Source of the DNA: a virus
DNA: 64,000 bases
Virus record (IMG/VR): IMGVR_UViG_3300028394_002328
Span: 1-64,000 of that record
Reading direction: 5' to 3' (one strand)
Under the pieces are notes generated by a model. It was not told the DNA's origin and did no database searches. It saw only the letters and a list, made by a program, of their open reading frames with translations. A program made the translations under genes and the position numbers. The first letter of the stretch is position 1; every line of letters starts with the position of its first letter. Positions 47,527 through 56,320 of this stretch are shown here, one piece after another.

Positions 47527-48336
47527 ATGACAGATTTATCTAACATTGATTTTGGTAAATATAAACGCTTCTTTGCGTTTGGATGCAGTTTTACTTCATA
47601 TCATTGGCCTACTTGGGCTGATGTATTAGCATCTGAAATGCCTAATGCTGAATTTTACAATTTTGGACATTGCGGTGGTGGTAATTCAATGATATCTAAT
47701 CGCATTGCTGAAGCAAATTGTAGATATAAATTTACCGATACTGATTTAGTTGTGCCGATGTGGACTACATTTTGTAGAGAAGATAGGTATAGAACTGGTC
47801 AATGGATGAGTACTGGTAATATGTTTAGCCAAAATGAATTTGATGAAGAATTTGTGAGAAAATATTGCGACCCAATTGGATATTTGTTAAGAGATTTAGC
47901 AATAATTACTGTTACAAGTACCTATCTTAAATCCTTGCCTTCTGATTCATTCATGTTAAATGGAGTACCTTATACTTATCAAATGGATATTGAAACCGCA
48001 CCATATCCAAAATTAAAAGAAATTTTGGAATTATATAAAGACACTATTAGCTTAACTCCACCTGCATTAGTTGATTTAGAATTAGGAGGTGAATTTAAAC
48101 ACGGTCATGAATACTCAAGGACGCATAATGGTGATTGGTACTTAGACTATCATCCAAACACATTGCATTATAATGGATACCTTAAAAAAATAGGTCTACC
48201 GTTAACATCTAAATCTTCAATGTATACAGAACATTCAATGACATTGTTAAAATCAACTAAAACAGAAGCACAATTGATCATCGCCTTTAATAAAATGGTT
48301 GACGATAGAAATACAAAATTAAAAAATCTTTTTTGA
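47527..48336 (+). CDS. SGNH hydrolase-like protein (3 of 3)
   Basis: The 269-residue product has FAFGCSFTSYHWPTWADVLA, a variant GxS first block seen in phage and bacterial SGNH relatives, then FGHCGGGNSMISNRI (second and third blocks with Gly and Asn) and, near residue 213, DYHPNTLHYNGYL, giving the Asp-x-His catalytic pair. The set of key residues is therefore complete. No secretion signal is visible. It follows a GT-B-like gene just as the first SGNH gene does, which makes transferase-plus-esterase a repeated unit here. Acylation or deacylation of a transferred sugar is an inference. Confidence 0.65.
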   Translation: MTDLSNIDFGKYKRFFAFGCSFTSYHWPTWADVLASEMPNAEFYNFGHCGGGNSMISNRIAEANCRYKFTDTDLVVPMWTTFCREDRYRTGQWMSTGNMFSQNEFDEEFVRKYCDPIGYLLRDLAIITVTSTYLKSLPSDSFMLNGVPYTYQMDIETAPYPKLKEILELYKDTISLTPPALVDLELGGEFKHGHEYSRTHNGDWYLDYHPNTLHYNGYLKKIGLPLTSKSSMYTEHSMTLLKSTKTEAQLIIAFNKMVDDRNTKLKNLF

Positions 48337-48350
48337 ACTTAGGAATATTA

Positions 48351-50705
48351 ATGAAAAAAGTAACAATGATTGGAGTAGGCAAATTAGGACAAGACTGTGC
48401 TGAGGTAATGGCAGACGCGGGCTATGATGTAATCGGTTATGATATAGAACCTAGGTCACCTAAGTTTCCTATGATGAATACTATTAAAGAAGCAGTCATT
48501 GACCGTGATATTATTTTTATTGCTGCACCAACACCACATGATCCTATATACGGCGGTGAAACTCCTACTAGTCATTTACCTAATAAAGACTTTAATTATA
48601 ATATAGTAATCAATATACTCAATGAGGTAAACATATTCGTTAATAAAAAGCAACTAGTTGTACTTATAAGCACCGTGTTACCCGGGACAGTTCGTAATCA
48701 TTTAGAACCTTGTATTACTAACGCTAGATTCATTTACAACCCATACTTGATTGCAATGGGCACGGTCAAATGGGACATGGTAAACCCTGAAATGATTATC
48801 ATTGGAACAGAAGATGGTAGTATTACAGGTGATGCACAAGAGTTGATTGATTTTTATAATGTGTTTATGAATAATAATCCTAGGTACGAAGTAGGTACTT
48901 GGGATGAAGCAGAATCAATAAAGATTTTTTATAATACTTTTATTAGTACTAAGTTAGCACTAGTGAATATGGTTCAAGACGTAGCCGAAACAAACGGCAA
49001 CATTAATGTAGACATTGTTACCAAAGCATTAGCAAATAGTACACAGCGTATTATGGGCCCTGCATATATGCAAGCTGGCTTAGGAGATGCAGGAGCGTGT
49101 CATCCTAGAGATAATATTGCATTAAGGTATTTAGCCGATAGATTAGACTTGGGCTATGATCTGTTTGATTGCATAATGACCGCTAGAGAAGTACAAGCAG
49201 AGCGTATGGCACTCAGATGTTTAAAGAATGGTAAGAACGTCACTATTATCGGTAAAGCATATAAACCTAAAGTACCTTACACAAATGGTAGCGCTAGCAT
49301 GTTGGTCGGTTATTATATTGAAAAACATGGAGGCTATATTAATTATTACGATGAAAATACAGGTGATTTAGATTTAAAAACAGAATGGACTGAAGTATAT
49401 TTAATTGGATATTGGGAAGATTGGGTGCATCATGCATTAAATAATATTCCATGTGATTATAGGTCAGTAGTTATAATTGATCCATGGAGGAAGATTTCTG
49501 ACCATAATGCATCTTATAAGTTTGAAACTATCGAATACGGTAATACTAGACCAAAAAATATATATGGTGTAGAAAACTCTCAATATCTAATTTATCAAAC
49601 CGGTCATTTAAAGAATTTGTTTGGGTTATGGCCTGAAATGGAAAAACATAAAGATATTATTCATCTCATTGATGCTGAATCAGGTCCAACAAAATTTCAT
49701 TTGAGACCCACGGAATTGATTGTAGAAGAAATATTAGAGGCTTCTAAGAATGGAAAAATTAAATTTTTATTTAATAATTTAGCTGAAGGATATCAAATTC
49801 CAGCAGTAGACAAAATTCACCGCATTGCAAATATATTAGAAAATCAAATTGATTCCAAGAATCTTATATATTTGACATCTTCGCCCGGAGTAGAACAAAT
49901 ATATGAAGATTTGTTTTCCAGTAAAAAGAATAAAAATTGGAAAAATAAAATTTCAATATTGTCTGCCCATGCTTTTCATTTATATACTCAGTGGAGTATG
50001 TTAGAGCTTAAAGAGTTAACTAATTATATAATTAAAGAAAAATCTAAAGATTTTTTATGTTTCAACAAAGTTCCTCGTGAGCATCGAATCAGACTACTTA
50101 ATAGAGTGCTAGAGCATAATATGCTAGATAAAGGTTATTATTCGTTTGAAGGGTTACCAAATTGGTTAGAATTCTTACCATACGAATTTACTAGTATTAA
50201 ATTAAATAAACATAAATTTCCAATAAAATTAAATATAACCCCTGAAAGACCAAATCCGTTAATGGTAGAAGTTCAGGATCTTAAATATTTTGATGATAGT
50301 TATTTTAGTATAGTTACCGAAACAACTTTTTATAATAATGACCATCCGCGTATTGTTAGATATGGGACCTTAGATAATATTTTTATTACTGAAAAGACTT
50401 TTAAATGTTTTCCTGCAATGCACCCGTTCATTGTATTTGCTTATCCTAATTTATTATCTGAATTAAGAAAACTTGGGTATAAAACGTTTGCACCCTTTAT
50501 AGATGAATCATATGATACTATTATCAATGATGATGATAGATTTGAAGCAATATGGAAAGAAATAACTAGATTATTACATAAAACACCTGAAGAATGGATT
50601 CAATGGCAATCTGGCATCAAAGAAATCGTTGAATTTAATAAAAATCATTTTTATTCAAATACAAATTATTCTTCTACCCCTATTGACGATATTTTTGGAG
50701 ACTAA
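48351..50705 (+). CDS. UDP-sugar dehydrogenase fused to a GT-B-like domain (copy 3 of 4)
   Basis: I chose the ATG at 48351 (784 residues) over the TTG at 48333: AGGAA at 48341-48345 is well spaced and the protein then begins directly with the NAD site (MKKVTMIGVGKLGQ). Residues 1-400 match UDP-glucose/GDP-mannose dehydrogenases: IAAPTPHDP, STVLPGTVR, and GDAGACHPRDNIAL with Cys250 at the catalytic thioester position. Such enzymes oxidise C-6 of an NDP-sugar to a uronic acid. From about residue 440 follows the GT-B-like domain shared with 41314 and 46382 (DSYFSIVTETTFY near 650, then ITEKTFKCF and FAPFIDESYDT). A fusion of donor oxidation and transfer is unusual and suggests channelled use of an NDP-uronate. 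Confidence 0.8.
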   Translation: MKKVTMIGVGKLGQDCAEVMADAGYDVIGYDIEPRSPKFPMMNTIKEAVIDRDIIFIAAPTPHDPIYGGETPTSHLPNKDFNYNIVINILNEVNIFVNKKQLVVLISTVLPGTVRNHLEPCITNARFIYNPYLIAMGTVKWDMVNPEMIIIGTEDGSITGDAQELIDFYNVFMNNNPRYEVGTWDEAESIKIFYNTFISTKLALVNMVQDVAETNGNINVDIVTKALANSTQRIMGPAYMQAGLGDAGACHPRDNIALRYLADRLDLGYDLFDCIMTAREVQAERMALRCLKNGKNVTIIGKAYKPKVPYTNGSASMLVGYYIEKHGGYINYYDENTGDLDLKTEWTEVYLIGYWEDWVHHALNNIPCDYRSVVIIDPWRKISDHNASYKFETIEYGNTRPKNIYGVENSQYLIYQTGHLKNLFGLWPEMEKHKDIIHLIDAESGPTKFHLRPTELIVEEILEASKNGKIKFLFNNLAEGYQIPAVDKIHRIANILENQIDSKNLIYLTSSPGVEQIYEDLFSSKKNKNWKNKISILSAHAFHLYTQWSMLELKELTNYIIKEKSKDFLCFNKVPREHRIRLLNRVLEHNMLDKGYYSFEGLPNWLEFLPYEFTSIKLNKHKFPIKLNITPERPNPLMVEVQDLKYFDDSYFSIVTETTFYNNDHPRIVRYGTLDNIFITEKTFKCFPAMHPFIVFAYPNLLSELRKLGYKTFAPFIDESYDTIINDDDRFEAIWKEITRLLHKTPEEWIQWQSGIKEIVEFNKNHFYSNTNYSSTPIDDIFGD

Positions 50706-50708
50706 TAA

Positions 50709-52958
50709 TTGGATTTTAACCTAACGTCATTAGCAGTAGATAAGTTAGTTCCTAAAGAACGGCCTACAGAAGATATTGCCGATGCCCGACATCGTAATAT
50801 GATGGAGGCTATAGCGCCCTATGCAAAGAAAACAGAACAAAAAAATCTAACACCTGTATATGTTAATTATAAAACCCGCAATACTAAATTAGTATTGGTA
50901 TTATGTCCTGAATGGAGTCCGTATATGCCGCCCTTTAGTCTAGCTAGACTAAGTGGTATAGCAAAAAGTGCAGGATATGAAACTACTATTATGGATTTGA
51001 ATGTTAGAGCCTATAACGAATATCGTAACGATTGGCAACCTAATAAAAAACTCCCATTCAGACTATGGGATCCTAGTAGCAGTTGGCACTGGCTAGGCGA
51101 GACTTATATGAATGATATTCATCCCGTATTAGAGCCTGTACTTAGTAAAGCAATAGATGATATAGTTGAACTAAATCCTGAAGTAGTTGGCTTTAGTATA
51201 TATTATATTAGTGAAGAGCCAACTAAGTGGATGTGTAAAGAACTCAAACGTAGACTGCCCAATGTAAAAATTGCAGTAGGTGGACCCAACGTACACAAGA
51301 GTTGGTTTAAAGTAGAACCATATTATGATTATGCAGTTGTGGGTGAAGGTGAGGCAAACTTATTAGTATTACTTGAAGAAGTAGAAAACGGTATCAACCA
51401 CAGTGAACCTAAGATTCTAGATCAACCCGAAGAGCAGCGTATCAACATAAATGGCTTGCCTATGCCAGACTATGAGTCTATAGATTTTAGTCAATATGAA
51501 TTGCCTAACGGAGTAAACACAGAAATTAGTAGGGGCTGTACAGCAAAATGTACTTTTTGCGAAGAGACACATTTTTGGCGATATCGTCAGCGTCAATCTG
51601 TTGATTTGATTACGGAAATCGAATGGCTATACTATAATAAGGGTACAGATGTTGTTTGGTTCATTGATAGTTTAGTCAATGGCAACTTAAAAGAGTTGAG
51701 GGCTTTTGTCAAAGGAGTCGCCGCTAAAGGTCTTAAGATTAAGTGGACAGGATATGCCCGCTGTGACGGCCGAATGGATCTAGAATACATGAAAGATTTA
51801 GCTGCCGGTGGTTGTATCATGTTTAACTATGGGATAGAATCCGGTAGTCAAAAAGTATTGGACGATATGGCTAAAGGCGTCACGATTGCAGAGATGGAAC
51901 AAAACTTCATCGATGGTAAAAAGGTGGGTATATGGGCTGCTACAAACTGGATTGTAGGATTCCCCACTGAAAATTTTCAAGACTATGCCGATAGCATGAC
52001 ACTACTATGGCGTATGCGTAATAATAATATTAATAACGCCGGCTTGGGAGTAGGTTATGGCTTGGGCCCTGAAACTATAGTAGGTCAAAATCCGCATAAA
52101 TTTAATATTAGTTGGCACAAGTATCAAGGACATTGGATTACAAAAGACTTGACAATGGGCGGTACTCATGTCATGACTAGAGTAAAAACGTTTCATATGT
52201 TTGCCGATTTTATACAGGGGTGTAGTGAAGTTCCAATTGGTTATCCAGTGAGACACAGTTTAGCAAGAGAACATTATAAAATAGAATTGAATGATCCTAA
52301 GTGTATCAAAGAAATTGAATATGAAAAATTTGATTATAATATTATTAAAGTAGATATTAATCCATTTGCTAATACATTAGTAAATGAAATGTGGCCATTC
52401 TTTCGAATGCTTTGGAAAACTAGAGGTGGATATAAAGCTGTAGTGAAATTTCATCCTGACATTGATTTAAAAGAGTTTGGCAGTCAGTTTGGACCCGGCA
52501 TGTATTATGCTACTTATAAGTTTGATATCACGGATGACGGCAAGTGGGATGCCGATTTTGATATTATTTTTAATCAAGTAGATAATATATTTGACGATAG
52601 AGAACGTCCGCCTCTAGGTAGAAAAGGTCCTTTTTACGCACAAGACTATAGTAGAATTCAAGCTAATACAGCCAAACGTGCCCGTAAATTAGCAAAGCCA
52701 ACATGGAGCGATGAAGAAGGTAGAGATGGACAAGATTTTACAGACTTGTTAAATGAAGAACAAATGTTAAATGAAACTATTGATTTCTCATTTAAGCTAC
52801 ATTGGGTTGAGTCAGGTGATTGGGGCAACTATGCCGACTATGAAGTTAAAGTTTCTGATACTACTACCGTTGTGATTCCTGAAAAGAAAGCAATGTCGGC
52901 TACAGAATTTGCTACAATTGACGTAACATCTATTAAAAAACGTGAACCCAATACTTGA
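50709..52958 (+). CDS. B12-binding-type radical SAM protein
   Basis: The 749-residue product has an N-terminal B12-binding-like fold at about residues 55-210 (LVLVLCPEWSPYMPPFSLAR, VAVGGPNVHKSW-type segment, VVGEGEANLLVLLEE), then the radical SAM motif CTAKCTFC at residues 277-284 and the barrel (WFIDSLVNGN, MFNYGIESGSQKVLDDMAKG, WIVGFPTENFQDY). The usual DxHxxG cobalamin-ligand motif is not visible, so cobalamin may be bound base-off without it or not at all. Related enzymes methylate unreactive carbons or rearrange scaffolds. The C-terminal 200 residues are an unrecognised acidic extension. The TTG start is supported by GGAG at 50697-50700, 8 nt upstream. Substrate unknown. Confidence 0.8.
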   Translation: MDFNLTSLAVDKLVPKERPTEDIADARHRNMMEAIAPYAKKTEQKNLTPVYVNYKTRNTKLVLVLCPEWSPYMPPFSLARLSGIAKSAGYETTIMDLNVRAYNEYRNDWQPNKKLPFRLWDPSSSWHWLGETYMNDIHPVLEPVLSKAIDDIVELNPEVVGFSIYYISEEPTKWMCKELKRRLPNVKIAVGGPNVHKSWFKVEPYYDYAVVGEGEANLLVLLEEVENGINHSEPKILDQPEEQRININGLPMPDYESIDFSQYELPNGVNTEISRGCTAKCTFCEETHFWRYRQRQSVDLITEIEWLYYNKGTDVVWFIDSLVNGNLKELRAFVKGVAAKGLKIKWTGYARCDGRMDLEYMKDLAAGGCIMFNYGIESGSQKVLDDMAKGVTIAEMEQNFIDGKKVGIWAATNWIVGFPTENFQDYADSMTLLWRMRNNNINNAGLGVGYGLGPETIVGQNPHKFNISWHKYQGHWITKDLTMGGTHVMTRVKTFHMFADFIQGCSEVPIGYPVRHSLAREHYKIELNDPKCIKEIEYEKFDYNIIKVDINPFANTLVNEMWPFFRMLWKTRGGYKAVVKFHPDIDLKEFGSQFGPGMYYATYKFDITDDGKWDADFDIIFNQVDNIFDDRERPPLGRKGPFYAQDYSRIQANTAKRARKLAKPTWSDEEGRDGQDFTDLLNEEQMLNETIDFSFKLHWVESGDWGNYADYEVKVSDTTTVVIPEKKAMSATEFATIDVTSIKKREPNT

Positions 52959-53526
52959 GTTTGAAACGGTTATAAAAGAATATTATAACAGCCCATATGC
53001 GGTTACAACTGATTGTTGTACCCACGCTATTGAACTATGTATTAGGTTATTAAAGCCAACTGAGGTATCATGTCCAAAACACACCTACCTAAGTGTTCCA
53101 ATGACATTTGAAAAATTAAATCTAGATTGGAGATTTAAAAATTTTAAATGGAATGATTATTATTATATAACTAATAATATTATTGATGCGGCAGTATATT
53201 GGAAGCCCGATGGATATATCCCTAATACATATATGTGCTTGTCATTTCAATTTAAAAAGCATTTAAATGTGGGTAGAGGTGGCATGATATTAACCGACGA
53301 TTATGAATCTTATAAAAAATTAAAAAAGATGAGTTATGATGGTAGGCTTCCCGATATTGCATGGGCTGAACAAGACGTAGACACATTGGGTTATCATTAT
53401 TATATGACACCTGAAACTGCTGAGTTGGGTTTAGATAGATTTCACGAAGTAAAGGACATTGAACCTAGACAATGGTCTTGGAAAGACTATCCCGACTTAA
53501 CAACAATGAGTGTATTCAAATGCTAA
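52942..53526 (+). CDS. Half-length DegT/DnrJ-type aminotransferase
   Basis: The 194-residue product starts at a GTG within the previous gene. It keeps parts of the DegT/StrS sugar aminotransferase fold: an AVTTDCCTHAIELCIRLL segment, IIDAAVYW (like the Asp that holds the PLP ring nitrogen) and CLSFQFKKHLNVGRGGMILT, where Lys106 aligns with the PLP lysine. Normal members are about 370 residues, so about half is missing, including the C-terminal small domain and part of the central sheet. It may be a minimal active form, a subunit needing a partner, or a decaying enzyme. It overlaps the amidinotransferase gene, so an amino-sugar then guanidino-sugar order fits the two genes. Confidence 0.65.
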   Translation: MNPILEFETVIKEYYNSPYAVTTDCCTHAIELCIRLLKPTEVSCPKHTYLSVPMTFEKLNLDWRFKNFKWNDYYYITNNIIDAAVYWKPDGYIPNTYMCLSFQFKKHLNVGRGGMILTDDYESYKKLKKMSYDGRLPDIAWAEQDVDTLGYHYYMTPETAELGLDRFHEVKDIEPRQWSWKDYPDLTTMSVFKC

Positions 53527-54482
53527 GTAAAAACGAGTGGGATCCACTTAAAACCGTGATTGTTGGTATAGCAGATAATGCTACTAGACCAATTATATCT
53601 ACAAGCGTTAGGACTGTTAACTATGCTGATGTAAAAGATGTGAGTACGATTGAATGTGGTCCATATCCTGTACAAGTCATAGAAGAAGCGAATCAGGATT
53701 TAGAAACACTATGTGATTTTCTTAAGAAAGAAAACATTAAGGTATTACGCCCTGAAGCAAATCATCCTAGGTATTATAACTATTGCCCAAGAGATACGGT
53801 ATTAATACATGATGAATTAGTATTGGCTACACCAACTGCACTAAGTGAACGACGCCATGAATGGACTAGTTCTGCGAAGCATTTAAATATAGTTACAGTA
53901 GCACCTATACCAAATGATGATATAATTTATAATACTGAATGTATAGGTAATCCTGATATTTTAGCATTAAATGAAATAGATCCTTGTTTTGATGCTGCTA
54001 ATATTATTAGAGCAAATGAAGACCTTTATTATCTAGTTAGTAATACTGGTAATAAAAAAGGTGCAGAATACTTAAGGTCATTGGGCAAAACTGTACATAC
54101 TATTGAAAACGTATATAGTTATATTCATATTGATAGTACTATTGCATTTTTGCGTGAGGGTTTAATGTTGTTAAACCCAAAAAGAATTACGAATGTCAAA
54201 GAACAATTACCCAAATCATTGCATAATTGGGATATAATATGGGCTACTGAGCCAATAGATATTGGACATTACCCCGGTATATGCAATGCTAGTGTTTGGA
54301 TAAATGTAAATTTGTTATCTATCAATCCTAACTTAGTAGTTCTAGAAGAACACCAACACAATTTACGAATAGAATTAGAAAAATACGGTATTGAATCAGC
54401 AATGTTACCAATGCGTCATGCTAGAACATTAGGTGGTTGTTTTCACTGTGTGACATTAGATTTAGTTAGAGATGATAAATGA
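53520..54482 (+). CDS. Amidinotransferase (AGAT/StrB1-like)
   Basis: I chose the ATG at 53520 (320 residues; 7-bp overlap with the previous stop) over the ATG at 53472, since the protein then begins MLSKNEWDPLKTVIVG like other members. The family fold is clear: CPRDTVLIHDELVLATP, RHEW, PCFDAANIIRANEDLYYLVS, YIHIDSTIAFLREGLMLLNP and RTLGGCFHCVTLD. The triad is present as Asp158, His203 and Cys310. These enzymes move the amidino group of arginine to an amine, giving a guanidino product; in streptomycin-type pathways the acceptor is an aminocyclitol. Next to an aminotransferase, the likely acceptor is an amino-sugar or amino-cyclitol (inference). It overlaps the next gene by 4 bp. Confidence 0.85.
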   Translation: MLSKNEWDPLKTVIVGIADNATRPIISTSVRTVNYADVKDVSTIECGPYPVQVIEEANQDLETLCDFLKKENIKVLRPEANHPRYYNYCPRDTVLIHDELVLATPTALSERRHEWTSSAKHLNIVTVAPIPNDDIIYNTECIGNPDILALNEIDPCFDAANIIRANEDLYYLVSNTGNKKGAEYLRSLGKTVHTIENVYSYIHIDSTIAFLREGLMLLNPKRITNVKEQLPKSLHNWDIIWATEPIDIGHYPGICNASVWINVNLLSINPNLVVLEEHQHNLRIELEKYGIESAMLPMRHARTLGGCFHCVTLDLVRDDK

Positions 54483-56200
54483 GTAAATGGCGTCGAGGAC
54501 ATGTTGGTAGATTTTGGTATACTGAAGAGGTTAAAAATCTTACATATATTAAACAACCGATAACTCAAGATGAAGTTGACCAATGGGTATCTAAAGGTTA
54601 TGATTACGTAAAGAGCTTTACGGGCAGCATGTATGATAATAAAAACCCAATGCCTGAATTTATTAATAGACTTAAAGATATCTTTTACAACTATAAAAAT
54701 CTTACGTTTACTTTTTATAAAATGAGTACATTGGAAATTATGCCTGAGCATTCTGATCACTATAATACATATATGAAATTATATGGGGCAGATTACAAAA
54801 ATGTACACCGCATCTTATTAATGTTAGAAGATTGGAAACCCGGACATTATTTAGAAATAGATGGCACTGGTATTATTAATTGGGTAGCAGGTGATTACTT
54901 TATTTGGGAAAATGATTGCAAACATGCTGCTGCTAATATAGGTGTAGAAGATAGATATACTTTACAGATTACGGCTGAAATACTTAGCGACAACTCAACT
55001 GACTATAAACTACATTGGTATAATATTCCTGATAGAGAATCAAAAACCGAATCATCTCAATACTATATGAATAGGGTACTAAACGGAGTAACTGATAATA
55101 TAAGAAATGAACCATTGTATATTTACATGCTTAATCAACAAATTGTTGAACTAGAAACAATAATACATGATCAAAGTACAGTACAGTATTTAAATGAAAA
55201 GGGTATTACATTTTATCTAACAGAACCATTATGCGGCTATACAAGATTACCTAGGAAACATACACTATCAATTTATTCAGAATTTAAAGGTGATGAAGAT
55301 TCTTCTGCTTTACGGGCAGACGAGTTAGATAGCATTAAAGAATATGTTATCAGAAATAAATTAACTAATGTTAATGTTTATACATGTGATTATGACGCTA
55401 AAACATATTATCCTTACTATAAATCTTTTATGAATATAGAAACAGATGATTTGTTTATTAGAACCATACCACAAAAAACAGTATTCCATACCAATGTCAA
55501 AGCTGCTTTTAATAAAAAATTTATTTGTTTAAATTGGAGATTTACTCCTCATAGGCAATTATTAGCCGCATACTTGTCTCAAAAATCTAGCACTATTAGT
55601 TGGTATTTTAGGGGAGATTTGCCTGTTGTAGGGCACTATAATTGGATTAGTATTTTTTCACTTAGAGACCCTAAATATTTTAATACTTTAATAGATGGCA
55701 TCACATATCTAAATGCTAACGCACCTCTGAGTGTTGACTTACCTGATGTAGAATCTATCTCTTTATATGATACTGCTCATGGCGAATTTATTCCTAATAG
55801 TCAAATACTGAATAATAGTTCCAATGAGATAATAGAAAATGCTTATTTGAATGTGTTTTGTGATATAGTTACTGAGTCTAGATTCGCTCAGCCAACTGGT
55901 AACTTTAGCGAAAAGGTATTTCACCCTATATGGTATAAAAAGCCTTTCGTATTGGCAGCGCCTCCTCATACACTAAAATATTTAAAAGAAGAAGGGTATA
56001 AAACCTTCAATGAATTTTGGGATGAAAGTTATGATGACTGTGAAAATCATGAAGAAAGATTAATGAAAATATTTGATGTAATAGATTTCATTGATAGTAA
56101 ATCTATAGACGAATTGCGTGAAATGTATGAGCAAATGAAGCCAATACTAAAACATAATTATGATTTAATAAAGCAAAAACTGCCCACAGTAGAAAAGTAA
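54479..56200 (+). CDS. 2-oxoglutarate oxygenase-like domain fused to GT-B-like domain (copy 4 of 4)
   Basis: The 573-residue product has an N-terminal jelly-roll of the aspartyl/prolyl-hydroxylase type at about residues 70-165: MPEHSDHYNTY gives His91-x-Asp93, DCKHAAANIG gives the distal His149 and RYTLQITA the Arg that holds 2-oxoglutarate. All iron ligands are therefore present. From about residue 330 follows the GT-B-like domain of 41314, 46382 and 48351 (LNVFCDIVTESRF, FSEKVFHPIWYKKPFVL and FNEFWDESYDD). A C-terminal helical tail ends the protein. The fusion suggests hydroxylation coupled to glycosylation of the same molecule, or of its product. It overlaps the amidinotransferase by 4 bp. 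Confidence 0.7.
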   Translation: MSKWRRGHVGRFWYTEEVKNLTYIKQPITQDEVDQWVSKGYDYVKSFTGSMYDNKNPMPEFINRLKDIFYNYKNLTFTFYKMSTLEIMPEHSDHYNTYMKLYGADYKNVHRILLMLEDWKPGHYLEIDGTGIINWVAGDYFIWENDCKHAAANIGVEDRYTLQITAEILSDNSTDYKLHWYNIPDRESKTESSQYYMNRVLNGVTDNIRNEPLYIYMLNQQIVELETIIHDQSTVQYLNEKGITFYLTEPLCGYTRLPRKHTLSIYSEFKGDEDSSALRADELDSIKEYVIRNKLTNVNVYTCDYDAKTYYPYYKSFMNIETDDLFIRTIPQKTVFHTNVKAAFNKKFICLNWRFTPHRQLLAAYLSQKSSTISWYFRGDLPVVGHYNWISIFSLRDPKYFNTLIDGITYLNANAPLSVDLPDVESISLYDTAHGEFIPNSQILNNSSNEIIENAYLNVFCDIVTESRFAQPTGNFSEKVFHPIWYKKPFVLAAPPHTLKYLKEEGYKTFNEFWDESYDDCENHEERLMKIFDVIDFIDSKSIDELREMYEQMKPILKHNYDLIKQKLPTVEK

Positions 56201-56203
56201 ATA
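56196..56203 (+). promoter_or_regulatory. AGTAAATA late-promoter-like octamer
   Basis: AGTAAATA overlaps the preceding stop and is followed by CTTATAAGGAG, so promoter, leader and a strong GGAG site (56211 region) lie within 26 nt before the ATG at 56222. The TAAATACTTA string is shared with the gp6 promoter site. Confidence 0.45.
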
Positions 56204-56221
56204 CTTATAAGGAGCACATTT

Positions 56222-56320
56222 ATGTTTATATTTAAATGGATTAAGAATATTATCCGAGAATACAAATACCGTAAAAGAATTAAAGAATTACGCAAACGGG
56301 ATCCTTTCATATACAAATGA
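56222..56320 (+). CDS. Small basic protein, 32 residues
   Basis: An ATG behind a strong AAGGAG-type site opens 32 codons and its TGA overlaps the next ATG (ATGA). The product is very basic and aromatic: MFIFKWIKNIIREYKYRKRI followed by KELRKRDPFIYK. It would form an amphipathic helix that could lie on a membrane or bind RNA or nucleotides. The ending KRDPFIYK looks like a signature I associate with tiny genes in aquatic T4-like phages, but I know no function. The excellent ribosome site, promoter-like octamer and translational coupling to the carbamoyltransferase support it as a real gene. Confidence 0.6.
   Translation: MFIFKWIKNIIREYKYRKRIKELRKRDPFIYK

Noticed and set aside
48333-48350. TTG at 48333 as start of the dehydrogenase fusion
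   Set aside because: The ATG at 48351 has a better ribosome site and begins directly with the NAD-binding strand.
53472-53519. Upstream ATG at 53472 for the amidinotransferase
   Set aside because: It would add 16 residues with no family similarity and overlap the aminotransferase by 55 bp; the ATG at 53520 fits the family start.
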